56,680 bases of DNA, from contig JAVBLZ010000008.1 of NCBI GenBank assembly GCA_031553045.1, positions 1 to 56,680 on the forward strand. The letters run 5' to 3'. The position numbers and the translations under genes were made by a program. Shown here piece after piece: positions 1 through 7,017 of this stretch. Below the pieces are notes generated by a model, which saw only the letters and a program-made list of their open reading frames with translations, searched no databases and was not told where the DNA came from. Each line of letters opens with the position of its first letter. Within the stretch, counting starts at the first letter, position 1. The DNA is from CALXQW01 sp031553045. Lineage in GTDB: Bacteria; Verrucomicrobiota; Verrucomicrobiia; Opitutales; Intestinicryptomonadaceae.

Positions 1-50
1 AAAAGCAAGAAGTCGTCATCTTCTATTTATAGATCACAACAAAATACCGA

Positions 51-76
51 GCCGTACAGGAAAAACCCTATACGGC
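51..76 (+). terminator. Terminator-like hairpin before 5S-like copy 1
   Basis: The arms GCCGTACAGG (51-60) and CCTATACGGC (67-76) pair with one G-T wobble around a 6-base loop, and a T-rich run (TTTGTTTG) follows. The arrangement matches the hairpin before the second 5S-like copy, so it probably ended a transcript that lies mostly left of the window. Confidence 0.5.
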
Positions 77-77
77 T

Positions 78-220
78 TTGTTTGTTTATAGGGTTAGTGA
101 TGAAACAATCCGCTACAAAGAACGTAGCACTTTTGGAAATACAATACTCATCAAGCCCTCCAGTCCGACTATGATAGTGTGCCCAGCGCTGGTGCACGAG
201 AGTAGGTTGTTGCCAATACA
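78..220 (+). rRNA. 5S rRNA-like sequence, copy 1 (divergent, possibly decayed)
   Basis: The 3' half follows the bacterial 5S pattern closely: AAGCCCTCCAG, then CCGACTATGATAGTG, then a short stem with inner arms CCAGC/GCTGG, then GAGAGTAGG and TTGTTGCC. This parallels E. coli 5S (CGATGGTAGTG ... GAGAGTAGGGAACTGCC). The 5' half aligns less well: TATAGGG...GATGAAACA...GAAC has roughly normal spacing. After GAAC there are about 20 extra bases compared with a normal 5S, and no 5' strand complementary to the 3' TTGTTGCC was found. A terminator follows at once. No 16S or 23S sequence is adjacent, so this is either an isolated, unusual 5S gene or a pseudogene. Confidence 0.5.
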
Positions 221-222
221 AT

Positions 223-252
223 GAGGCCGTTTATCGCAAGGTAAACGGCCTC
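223..252 (+). terminator. Intrinsic terminator after 5S-like copy 1
   Basis: A perfect 11-bp stem (GAGGCCGTTTA at 223-233 with TAAACGGCCTC at 242-252) and an 8-base loop directly follow the 5S-like 3' end. The T-tract after it is weak (TCCTATTT). Confidence 0.7.
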
Positions 253-275
253 TCCTATTTAGTAAGTACAAACAA

Positions 276-303
276 AGCCGTATAGAATAAATCCTATACG
301 GCT
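276..303 (+). terminator. Hairpin before 5S-like copy 2
   Basis: A perfect 10-bp stem (AGCCGTATAG at 276-285, CTATACGGCT at 294-303) with an 8-base loop. Its right arm and flank repeat the hairpin at 51-76, so the repeated unit includes hairpin plus 5S-like body. Confidence 0.5.
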
Positions 304-425
304 CTCCTTGTTTATGAGGTCAGCGATGAAACAATCCGCTACAAAGAACGTAGCACTTTTGGAAATACAATACTCATCAAGCCCTCCAGTCCGACTATGG
401 TAGTGTGCCCAGCGCTGCTGCACGA
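304..425 (+). pseudogene. 5S rRNA-like sequence, copy 2, 3'-truncated
   Basis: This is nearly identical to copy 1 from GATGAAACAATCCGCTAC through GTGCCCAGCGCTG, including the same internal ~20-base insertion. It stops at GCTGCACGAAC, so the conserved GAGAGTAGG 3' end and the helix I strand are missing and it cannot form a complete 5S. Two nested hairpins follow at the break. Confidence 0.5.
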
Positions 426-426
426 A

Positions 427-480
427 CCCACGCAAGTATGCTTTGCATAGCTTGCGTGGGAATAATTGCAAAGCAATTAT
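427..480. repeat. Two back-to-back palindromic hairpins
   Basis: CCCACGCAAG (427-436) pairs with CTTGCGTGGG (451-460), with an inner TATGC/GCATA stem. It is followed at once by ATAATTGC-AAA-GCAATTAT (462-480). They sit where the second 5S-like copy breaks off and may be the end of a small palindromic element. The rest of 481-587 shows nothing recognisable. Confidence 0.5.
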
Positions 481-587
481 GCAGCCCTCGATTAAGAAAA
501 TGCTAGGTGGTTGAGAGTATTTTAGTAGGATAGGATACAAATGAAGCAGCAAAAGTGGACAAGTAAAGAAAAGTTTAGGATAATAAC

Positions 588-1070
588 TTGGCATCTGCAA
601 TCCCGATAGCTGGCATAGCCGTCGGCGCCGTAAAGCTCGGCCGCCTCGGCCTCGCCGCCGCCAAAAGCGGCTATAAAATCACCAGCAATGCAGGAAACAA
701 AATTGTAAATTCAGTTGCAAAACTGACTGGAAATAATAAATCTGTACAACAAAGAGTGTTTTGGTCTGGTGGTGATATTGCTAGAACGGCGGCCGAAAAC
801 TATGCAAAACAAACTGGTGGTACAACTTTGGAAATGACAGATGCTGCCAAATCTCTTCAACGTCATATGAATAAAAATAAGCTAACCTATCCACAAATGT
901 CTGCTTCTTGGAGTAGATTATCAGAAGATTTTGCAAGAGGTGCAAAAGGTAGCGTTACGGTTTTTCATAATGCTAAGGGGGTAAGATTGAAAAGTATATG
1001 GAGAACTGTGGAATACCCCATATTGAAAGATAAAAATGCAATTAATTATAGAACTGAAGGCATATGGTGA
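588..1070 (+). CDS. Displaced RHS C-terminal toxin tip, ADP-ribosyl-cyclase-like
   Basis: A 160-residue open frame with only a TTG at its start, so it is a displaced 3' piece rather than a whole gene. Residues 1-30 are hydrophobic Ala/Gly-rich and resemble the segment just before the toxin in the intact RHS protein at 39755. Residues 57-145 match the CD38/ADP-ribosyl cyclase pattern: FWS with Trp59 (CD38 Trp125), TLEMT with Glu82 (Glu146), W-x3-S with Trp108 and Ser112 (Trp189, Ser193), and TVEYPIL with Glu142 (Glu226). The inferred activity is NAD+ cleavage or cyclisation. The tip overlaps the next gene by 7 bases, the usual toxin-immunity arrangement. There is no RHS delivery part in frame upstream, so it is probably silent unless recombined onto one. 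Confidence 0.6.
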   Translation: MASAIPIAGIAVGAVKLGRLGLAAAKSGYKITSNAGNKIVNSVAKLTGNNKSVQQRVFWSGGDIARTAAENYAKQTGGTTLEMTDAAKSLQRHMNKNKLTYPQMSASWSRLSEDFARGAKGSVTVFHNAKGVRLKSIWRTVEYPILKDKNAINYRTEGIW

Positions 1071-1393
1071 AAAAATATAAAATAATAACTACTGGAAGAT
1101 CTGGAATTAAATATATATATAATAAAAAGGTTATGAATATTGATTCGGAAGCTTTAGTCGGAGATAAACTTATATGTATTTGGAAAGATACAATTAGGTA
1201 TTGGACTACATTAAATAGTAAAGAGCTTGCGACAAATGAAGAAATCTCAATGGTAATAGATAATTTGGAAAAACAATTTGGAGAGGATAAAATAGAATGG
1301 GATTTGTCACTACGTCCAGATTGGGATGACTATAATTCAACAAATAATAAAAGTATAGATGTCGAGAAATATTTAAAAAGCTTAAACAAGTAA
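1064..1393 (+). CDS. Putative immunity protein for the cyclase-like toxin
   Basis: A 109-residue acidic, cytosolic-looking protein without signal peptide. It overlaps the toxin tip by 7 bases and is far more AT-rich than the housekeeping genes, as is common for polymorphic immunity genes. The pattern (an early IDSEAL, a central ICIWKDTIRYW, then an amphipathic helix and a final IEWD) recalls the Imm74-type immunity family, but that is from memory of the pattern and is not secure. It should bind and block the neighbouring NADase-like domain. Function is inferred mainly from position and size. Confidence 0.55.
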   Translation: MVKKYKIITTGRSGIKYIYNKKVMNIDSEALVGDKLICIWKDTIRYWTTLNSKELATNEEISMVIDNLEKQFGEDKIEWDLSLRPDWDDYNSTNNKSIDVEKYLKSLNK

Positions 1394-1453
1394 TTTTTAT
1401 TATTTTAATTATGTAAAAGGAATAAACATTCAATATAAAAGTCAAAATTATAA

Positions 1454-1852
1454 ATGCTCAACCAATATGGTAGAAAAAACTTAACAGGAAAAAAATTAAC
1501 GATAAGTATCGGAGAACCTTGGGATTTTATATCTAGCGAGGGAAAGAACCATCTTAATGCCGAAATTATATCCATCTCAAACGAAGAAGAAAAAGAATTC
1601 TGGATGCTATGTGATGTTACGCCATTTTTCATTGAAAATATAAAAATATCTCAAGTAATAGTCATAGAAAGATATTTTTCGGAATCTATAATGGAGTCTT
1701 TATTCAAAAGTAATTACGCAGTATGTAATTTTGTATATTCAAAGAATGGGGAACTTATATATACCTCTGATGATGTTAAAAAATTGTTATCTAATAATAA
1801 ATATGGGTTTCTTGTGGGCGGTATTAGTCTTGAAAATTCATTTCCAATATAA
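1454..1852 (+). CDS. Small AT-rich protein, probable orphan immunity gene
   Basis: 132 residues, no signal peptide, no family recognised. It is a soluble protein with an N-terminal GKKLTISIGEPWDF segment and a C-terminal YGFLVGGISLENSF. It starts at ATG 1454 without a convincing ribosome binding site, 61 bases after the previous immunity-type gene. Its size, low GC and position between two toxin-tip/immunity pairs suggest an orphan immunity gene whose toxin was lost. Direct evidence for that role is lacking. Confidence 0.45.
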   Translation: MLNQYGRKNLTGKKLTISIGEPWDFISSEGKNHLNAEIISISNEEEKEFWMLCDVTPFFIENIKISQVIVIERYFSESIMESLFKSNYAVCNFVYSKNGELIYTSDDVKKLLSNNKYGFLVGGISLENSFPI

Positions 1853-1920
1853 AATCCTAAAGAATTATGAAAATGTCATAATAATCCTCTCCCGCCTTGT
1901 AATGCTTACTAATAATAGGT

Positions 1921-2235
1921 TTGCCTTGCAATTCGCTTTATGAGCCCAATAGTATAAATAGCTATGAAAATGTTGCAAAATCTATGAATGCGAATTATTT
2001 TTCCGTTCCAAAAGAAACCTATGAATCACTAGGCAGAGGTAAGGTATGGCAGATGAATAAAAAGTTCCTGAATGACGCAATGGAACGTGGAGACAGAATA
2101 GTCCTTTCACATAAACCTGTTAAGGGGGTTTTTACGGGCTTTGGAAGGGAAGTAGCCCACTTGAAAAAATCAGGTTACAAAGAAATATATACCACATCGG
2201 GAAGGAAAATTGATTTATGGATAGAGACCAATTGA
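1921..2235 (+). CDS. Displaced toxin tip, family not recognised
   Basis: Only the C-terminal ~95 residues look real. A frame opens at a TTG with no RBS and no RHS sequence ahead of it. The segment from ENVAKSMNANYF through FLNDAMERGDRIVLS to FGREVAHLKKSGY has the compact look of a polymorphic toxin C-terminus (a helix, then a basic beta/alpha end). It overlaps the following small gene by 19 bases, the same arrangement as the cyclase-like pair. No catalytic motif could be named. It appears to be a tip left behind after recombination. Confidence 0.4.
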   Translation: MPCNSLYEPNSINSYENVAKSMNANYFSVPKETYESLGRGKVWQMNKKFLNDAMERGDRIVLSHKPVKGVFTGFGREVAHLKKSGYKEIYTTSGRKIDLWIETN

Positions 2236-2690
2236 TAAAAGATATAAATGATGCGGTATCAAAATTTCAAAATAAAGGCGCAATTCTTGTTGAATCCAAC
2301 GGAGTTTATAAATTGCTAAAAATGGGAAATGTGCTCATAGAGATTGCTACAGATCATGAAGGTCCATCGCTTAATTTCACGAATGAAAAAACGGCAAAAT
2401 ACCGTAAGCTAATAAAGCAAACTATGACAGATGACATAGATTTTCAGTACATTTATTATTTGTTAAACGATTTAAAAGCAGAAGATTTTTTCAATCAAAG
2501 TCATAAATTAAAAGAACTGAATTTATTTGAGTTTCAACTAGAATATGTGATAAAAAACTGGGATAAAATATTGGAAATGTTTAACGATAAAAATTACAGA
2601 AAAACTATTAAAAAATGTGAAAAAATAGGCGATAAAATTTTGGGGCTTACGTCAAATTATACCGATGAAGAGCTTTCAGATTTTTTCTGA
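2217..2690 (+). CDS. Putative immunity protein for the second displaced tip
   Basis: 157 residues, very Lys/Asp/Asn-rich, largely helical, no signal peptide. It starts inside the 3' end of the preceding toxin tip and ends 34 bases before RHS core remnants resume. The family is not recognised. The overlap with a tip-like frame, the low GC and the size support an immunity role by context only. A housekeeping function is unlikely given the surrounding debris. Confidence 0.5.
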   Translation: MDRDQLIKDINDAVSKFQNKGAILVESNGVYKLLKMGNVLIEIATDHEGPSLNFTNEKTAKYRKLIKQTMTDDIDFQYIYYLLNDLKAEDFFNQSHKLKELNLFEFQLEYVIKNWDKILEMFNDKNYRKTIKKCEKIGDKILGLTSNYTDEELSDFF

Positions 2691-2723
2691 AAATATCAAT
2701 AATTGTTCTTTGAAATGACGTAG

Positions 2724-3065
2724 TTTGACGGAACAGCAGGGTTTTCGGCAGGGTTGAACTGGTATATGTATGCGTCTGGGAATCCGTTGTCTAGGGTGGA
2801 TGCGAACGGTTTTTGCGACTTTAGCGTGGGCAATATGAGTGCGAGTAGCATCATACCGTGGACGTGGAAGCCCTCATTGCCAGATTACTCGCAAGATAAT
2901 TACCTGAATGCAGCGCAGACAGTGCTCACAGGGTTGGGAATGCTGCCCGTAGTGGGCACAGCGTTCAATGTGATCAACGCAGGCATCAGTTATAATCGCA
3001 TTGACATCATGGAATTAAAAAACTTAACTTTGATTAGCAAAACACTAGAATTTACTATCACATAA
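2724..3065 (+). pseudogene. RHS core fragment, truncated at both ends
   Basis: The in-frame segment begins just after a TAG at 2721 and reads FDGTAGFSAGLNWYMYASGN, then PLSRVDANGF. It corresponds to GGGMNWYQYAAGNPL and TNIDATGL in the intact RHS at about 45575. The following NYLNAAQTVLTGLGMLPVVG also matches that protein's MLNVAQNVLSVLGMIPGVG. Homology ends near 3005, and the last ~20 residues are unrelated. This is the end of an RHS shell whose toxin was cut away, and it marks the right edge of the tip array. Confidence 0.75.
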
Positions 3066-3113
3066 AGTGGTTCAACTTCTGGGTTTCAGGCACAATTTTT
3101 CGGGATTCAGGTA

Positions 3114-4790
3114 ATGCGTATGCAAAAAAAACTATATATTTTAATTTCATTTTCCTTAGCTCTTTGCGCAGGTGCGCAGACTGTCAAGGTTGCGGATTTC
3201 GGGGCAATTCCCAACGACGGCAAGTGCGACAAGCATGCGGTGCGCATGGCATATCAGCACGCCAAGCAGACCAAGGCTAAGGAGCTTGTCTTTGACAAAG
3301 GCACTTACGATTTTGAAATAGACGACCCGACGAAAGAGGCGGCTTTGGATCTATTCGAGTTCGAGAATTTCTGTGTACGTGGGGAAGTCAATGCGGACGG
3401 TTCGCCGGCAACGCTGCTTTTGCGCCATTACAAGTTTGCAAGCAATATGACGGGTCTGCAAATCTTGCGCGCAATCAGGTGCAAGAACTTCTCCGTAAAA
3501 AATCTTGCTTTTGACAACTCCCCCCGCTATTCGAGCGCCGGCAAGGTTGTAGAAATTGCCGAAGACAGGGTTGTCATAGAGGTTTTCAAGGGCAATCCAG
3601 CCATAGATGGATGTGTGTTCTACTGCGGTAACGTGTGGGATTTGAAGACGAAATACCTCAAGAAGGGTGCGCCAAGCCTTACCTACGGAGACGAAATCGC
3701 CGCAGATGAGGACTCTTACAAAATGCGTGTGCTTCCCAAAAAAAACAAGAATGCGCTTGACCGTATGGAGCTTAAAAGTGCACGTGTAGCCGGGCAACTG
3801 CAGGTGGGAGACGGCGTCAGTTGGCACTTCGGATACAGGGGCAATATGTTTACAATCCGCCAAGGTGAAAATATTTATGTCGAAAATGTGCTAATTAAAA
3901 ATGCCATCGGCTTTGCGGCGTCGATATCGCTTTCAAAAAATATAGAAGTCAAAAAGTTTGAGACCCGTGCCCCCGACAATCAGCTTATGGTAAGTTCTCG
4001 AGACGGTCTGATTTTGCCAGACAACACGGGTAAAGTTGTCATGGATGGCCTTTATATTGAGGGCGTGCGCTGGGATGGGCAAAACTCTTTGGGAATGTTT
4101 CTTTGGTTGGACAAAAAGGAAAGCGACAACACCGCCACATTCACGTCGAGGCGGGGCGTGGTCTTCGCAAAAATTTACGACGGCTCAAAAGTGGGCATAT
4201 TCGTCGCCCCCGATAAGGAAGTTATGCTTACCGTGCAATCGACACGCATAATCAAGGGCGAGAAAGGGCAAATTCAGGAAATCACTTTCATGGAGAAATT
4301 GCCGGAAAACATAGATTCCACTATGCCAGTCTGTGTCTATTCTTGGGATATGACAGAATACACGCTTAAAAATTCGCACTTTAAAAACATCGCAGGGGCG
4401 GCGGCGCTCGTACGCAACAGCAATGCGCTTATTGAAAACTGCATATTTGACCACATAATGTATCCGGCCATTATGATAGGCCCTGCAATCAGCGAAATGG
4501 AGGGCCCCATAACCAAAGATATGCTTGTGAAAAATTGCCGCATTATTTCCTCCGGTTGGGAGGAACGCCACGGCGCACGTGGCGCTATAGCCGCCAAAGT
4601 CCAGCCTAGGAGCGGCAAAATCAAGGCATTGATGCGTAATATTAGGATTTTAGACAACAGCATAGAAAATAGCGACATTGGCATACAGATAGAGGATGCA
4701 ATAGGTGTAAAAATCAAGGGTAACAAGTTTATAAACATCAAAACCCCGTTGATAGAAAATAACCTCGAAAACGCCGATATTTCTATGTAG
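3114..4790 (+). CDS. Secreted right-handed beta-helix protein, GH110-like
   Basis: 558 residues with a clear signal peptide (MQKKLYILISFSLALCAGA) ahead of VADFGAIPNDGKCD, the usual start of pectate-lyase-3 type beta-helix enzymes. The middle (RDGLILPDNTGKVVMDGL and a following GVRWDGQNS) and the C-terminal turns (NSHFKNIAG, NALIENCIFDH) have the layout of GH110 alpha-1,3-galactosidases, but the family's usual Asp-Asp-Ala-x-Asn signature reads WDGQNS here. So it is a distant member or another beta-helix lyase/hydrolase, likely periplasmic or secreted and acting on glycans. It stands alone, with GC higher than the RHS debris upstream. Start ATG 3114; ATG 3120 is equally possible. Confidence 0.6.
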   Translation: MRMQKKLYILISFSLALCAGAQTVKVADFGAIPNDGKCDKHAVRMAYQHAKQTKAKELVFDKGTYDFEIDDPTKEAALDLFEFENFCVRGEVNADGSPATLLLRHYKFASNMTGLQILRAIRCKNFSVKNLAFDNSPRYSSAGKVVEIAEDRVVIEVFKGNPAIDGCVFYCGNVWDLKTKYLKKGAPSLTYGDEIAADEDSYKMRVLPKKNKNALDRMELKSARVAGQLQVGDGVSWHFGYRGNMFTIRQGENIYVENVLIKNAIGFAASISLSKNIEVKKFETRAPDNQLMVSSRDGLILPDNTGKVVMDGLYIEGVRWDGQNSLGMFLWLDKKESDNTATFTSRRGVVFAKIYDGSKVGIFVAPDKEVMLTVQSTRIIKGEKGQIQEITFMEKLPENIDSTMPVCVYSWDMTEYTLKNSHFKNIAGAAALVRNSNALIENCIFDHIMYPAIMIGPAISEMEGPITKDMLVKNCRIISSGWEERHGARGAIAAKVQPRSGKIKALMRNIRILDNSIENSDIGIQIEDAIGVKIKGNKFINIKTPLIENNLENADISM

Positions 4791-4897
4791 AATTATGTGG
4801 AATTGATGTGATTTTATTTCTTGCAATATGTGGTTTTTTAGAATACTTTCTGAGTCAAATAATAGCTTAAGGTTAAATATATAGGCGAAGGGTAAGT

Positions 4898-6856
4898 ATG
4901 AATATGATTAAAACAGTTTTTAATTTGGGGTTGGTTCTATTTTTGAGCACATCTTCTTTGTTGGCGGTGAATTATTATTTTGTGCCCACGGGTACGGGTA
5001 CTCAACGCATTGAAACTGTCGCAAATTGGCGGATAGGTTCGGCAACAGGGGATGTATCTGAGGCGGTTCCTGGGATTAATATGGATTATGCCGACAGCCT
5101 TTATTTCTCTACCGCAATATCGGCTACCATAAATTTTTACTTAAATACATCATCCAGCGTTTTGAGTGGCGGCAAATATCTAAATAAGTTTAACGTAATA
5201 GATGTAGATTCCAATTCTTTGGCTAATGCCATCAATTTTCTTGCAGATAAAGATGATACGCTCTTAGACGCTACAACCTTTAATTTTACTGCGGGTAAAA
5301 ATTTTACACTAAGACCTACAACAAATAGATTACTGGACGTTAAACTTGCAACATTAAACCTTAAAGGCACTGCGGCTAGTACGACGGTAACTTTTGGCGC
5401 ATCCTCTTACAGACTCAGGGATCTTGATATAACAACCCTTAATGCCGGCGGAACAAACACATTTACTGCTTATGCTACGGGGGACTTTAATATCGGCGCT
5501 ATCAACTATGAAACATCAAATGCCATGAACTTGAATTCATACCGCGTAAAGGGTGAGTTTGAGGATGAGGCGGATGCCTTCGGAATGACAATCGGCGCTC
5601 TGGAATTTAAGGATTTTACTCTGACAGCTTCTCCTACCCTGACTTTATATTCCGCCAATTTGATAATGAAAATGGCAAGCATTACTTCAAAAAGTGAGAC
5701 ATCCGGCAGGGCGATTACAGTGAGAGTGGATTCTGCTTCCAAAGGCCTTATAATAACGGGGGATGTTAAGGTTACAGGCGCATCGTCTTTCACTTTAGAT
5801 AACGCCACAAGTGCGGAAGAAATTAGGATTAAGGGCAATGTAGAGTTGTCCGGAAATGCAACACGGTTTAACTGCTACACTTCTGTTGGTAAAGTAATTG
5901 TCGAGAAGGATTTTAAAGTAAGCACGAGTTCATCTCTATATGGCGGAAGTTCACTTGAAGTTAAGGGCGTTTTAAACCACACTTCACCGGAAGATACGGA
6001 CACTGCCTTAACCATTGGGGCGGCTACCGGAGCGGTTTCCCATATAAAAGTTGGCGGTATATCTGGGGGCGGTAAATCGCAATCCACAAGAATAACAACT
6101 GTATCAACAGGGAAGACTGCAACTGTAGAAATAACTGGGGTTACTAATGATCAAATATATGCAGGGCGTATTCATGACTTTGGTGCTGCATCAACTCCGG
6201 ATTATAGCGAAACTGCCACTGGAAAGCTCGGGTTTACTATGAATGCAGCCAGTGCTTCATTTAAGCAGTATCTTGCGGGTCAAACATATTATAGGGGAGA
6301 CACTGTCGTAAAGCAGGGCAGCTTGTTCATACAGGCAAGTGGTGCGGGCACTTCTGGTACTAAATATGGCATTGCCAACCTCATTTTGCAGGGCGGCGGC
6401 TTTGGCCCTGTGGGTCTGTCTAAAACACTTGCAGAAGCGCAAGGGGAAAACAAAGTTGGCACTGTGATAGTAAATGGCGACTTTACATGGAGTGGAGGCA
6501 AACTGCTTATTGCCGTGGATGGCGCTACAAATTCCCTTGTAGATGTTAAAGGCAACTTTGCAAAAGGCGAAGGTGTTCTAGTTGGCACAAAGTTTGATAT
6601 AGAATTTTTTGGTGCAAATGTAGATTTGGATAAAGATTACGAAATCATCTCTTGGGAGGGTACATCCATAGTTGATTTTTCTGAATCAGATTTCAGGGGC
6701 ATATTCGACACCAGTTTGACGAATCTTGAAGCCGTGTTCACAAAGCGCTTAGACGGTCTTTATGTGAATTTTAACGCAATTCCGGAACCTGCTGAATATG
6801 CGGCAATGTTTGGTTTGGCAGCAATACTCTTTGCGCTGTATCGCCGCAGAAAGTAA
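4898..6856 (+). CDS. Secreted beta-repeat (autotransporter-passenger-like) PEP-CTERM protein
   Basis: 652 residues. The N-terminal signal peptide ends near LLAVNYYF. The body is rich in Thr/Ser/Gly/Asn with alternating hydrophobic pattern (TLNLKG, VTFGAS, TVIVNGDFTWSGGKL), typical of parallel beta-helix passenger domains. The last ~23 residues are a PEP-CTERM signal: IPEPAEYAAM, a hydrophobic stretch, then RRRK. In other bacteria exosortase recognises such tails to sort proteins to the surface or extracellular matrix. No beta-barrel domain is present, so it is not a classical autotransporter. A GAAGGG-like ribosome binding site precedes ATG 4898, and a terminator follows at 6871. Confidence 0.8.
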   Translation: MNMIKTVFNLGLVLFLSTSSLLAVNYYFVPTGTGTQRIETVANWRIGSATGDVSEAVPGINMDYADSLYFSTAISATINFYLNTSSSVLSGGKYLNKFNVIDVDSNSLANAINFLADKDDTLLDATTFNFTAGKNFTLRPTTNRLLDVKLATLNLKGTAASTTVTFGASSYRLRDLDITTLNAGGTNTFTAYATGDFNIGAINYETSNAMNLNSYRVKGEFEDEADAFGMTIGALEFKDFTLTASPTLTLYSANLIMKMASITSKSETSGRAITVRVDSASKGLIITGDVKVTGASSFTLDNATSAEEIRIKGNVELSGNATRFNCYTSVGKVIVEKDFKVSTSSSLYGGSSLEVKGVLNHTSPEDTDTALTIGAATGAVSHIKVGGISGGGKSQSTRITTVSTGKTATVEITGVTNDQIYAGRIHDFGAASTPDYSETATGKLGFTMNAASASFKQYLAGQTYYRGDTVVKQGSLFIQASGAGTSGTKYGIANLILQGGGFGPVGLSKTLAEAQGENKVGTVIVNGDFTWSGGKLLIAVDGATNSLVDVKGNFAKGEGVLVGTKFDIEFFGANVDLDKDYEIISWEGTSIVDFSESDFRGIFDTSLTNLEAVFTKRLDGLYVNFNAIPEPAEYAAMFGLAAILFALYRRRK

Positions 6857-6870
6857 GGCAATTTTATCAA

Positions 6871-6905
6871 CAAATCCTGCATGAAATTGGAGGATTTGTT
6901 TTTTT
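6871..6905 (+). terminator. Intrinsic terminator after the PEP-CTERM gene
   Basis: The stem CAAATCCT (6871-6878) with AGGATTTG (6891-6898) is followed by seven T residues. It lies 15 bases after the stop codon. Confidence 0.8.
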
Positions 6906-6937
6906 AACATAGTGGCTGCGTTTGAGTTTTATATTTT

Positions 6938-6986
6938 TTGAATATGAAGAAAATTTGTTTAATATAATGAAAATTCGAATTTTCAT
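6938..6986 (+). promoter_or_regulatory. Promoter with 20-bp perfect palindrome (operator-like)
   Basis: A TATAAT (6963-6968) lies 19 bases after TTGAAT (6938-6943). Starting inside the TATAAT is the perfect palindrome ATGAAAATTCGAATTTTCAT (6967-6986) with a central CG. A protein dimer bound there would block the promoter of the GT8 gene starting at 7018. The spacer is 2 bases longer than ideal. Confidence 0.5.
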
Positions 6987-7017
6987 AATCAAGTGATTCC
7001 TATTTTTATTATATCTT

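Noticed and set aside
259..600. Reverse-strand open frame over the 5S-like repeats, matching a frame at 27-221
   Set aside because: The match follows the DNA repeat, and the reverse frame has no start context. The forward strand has the 5S pattern, so the frames are by-products.
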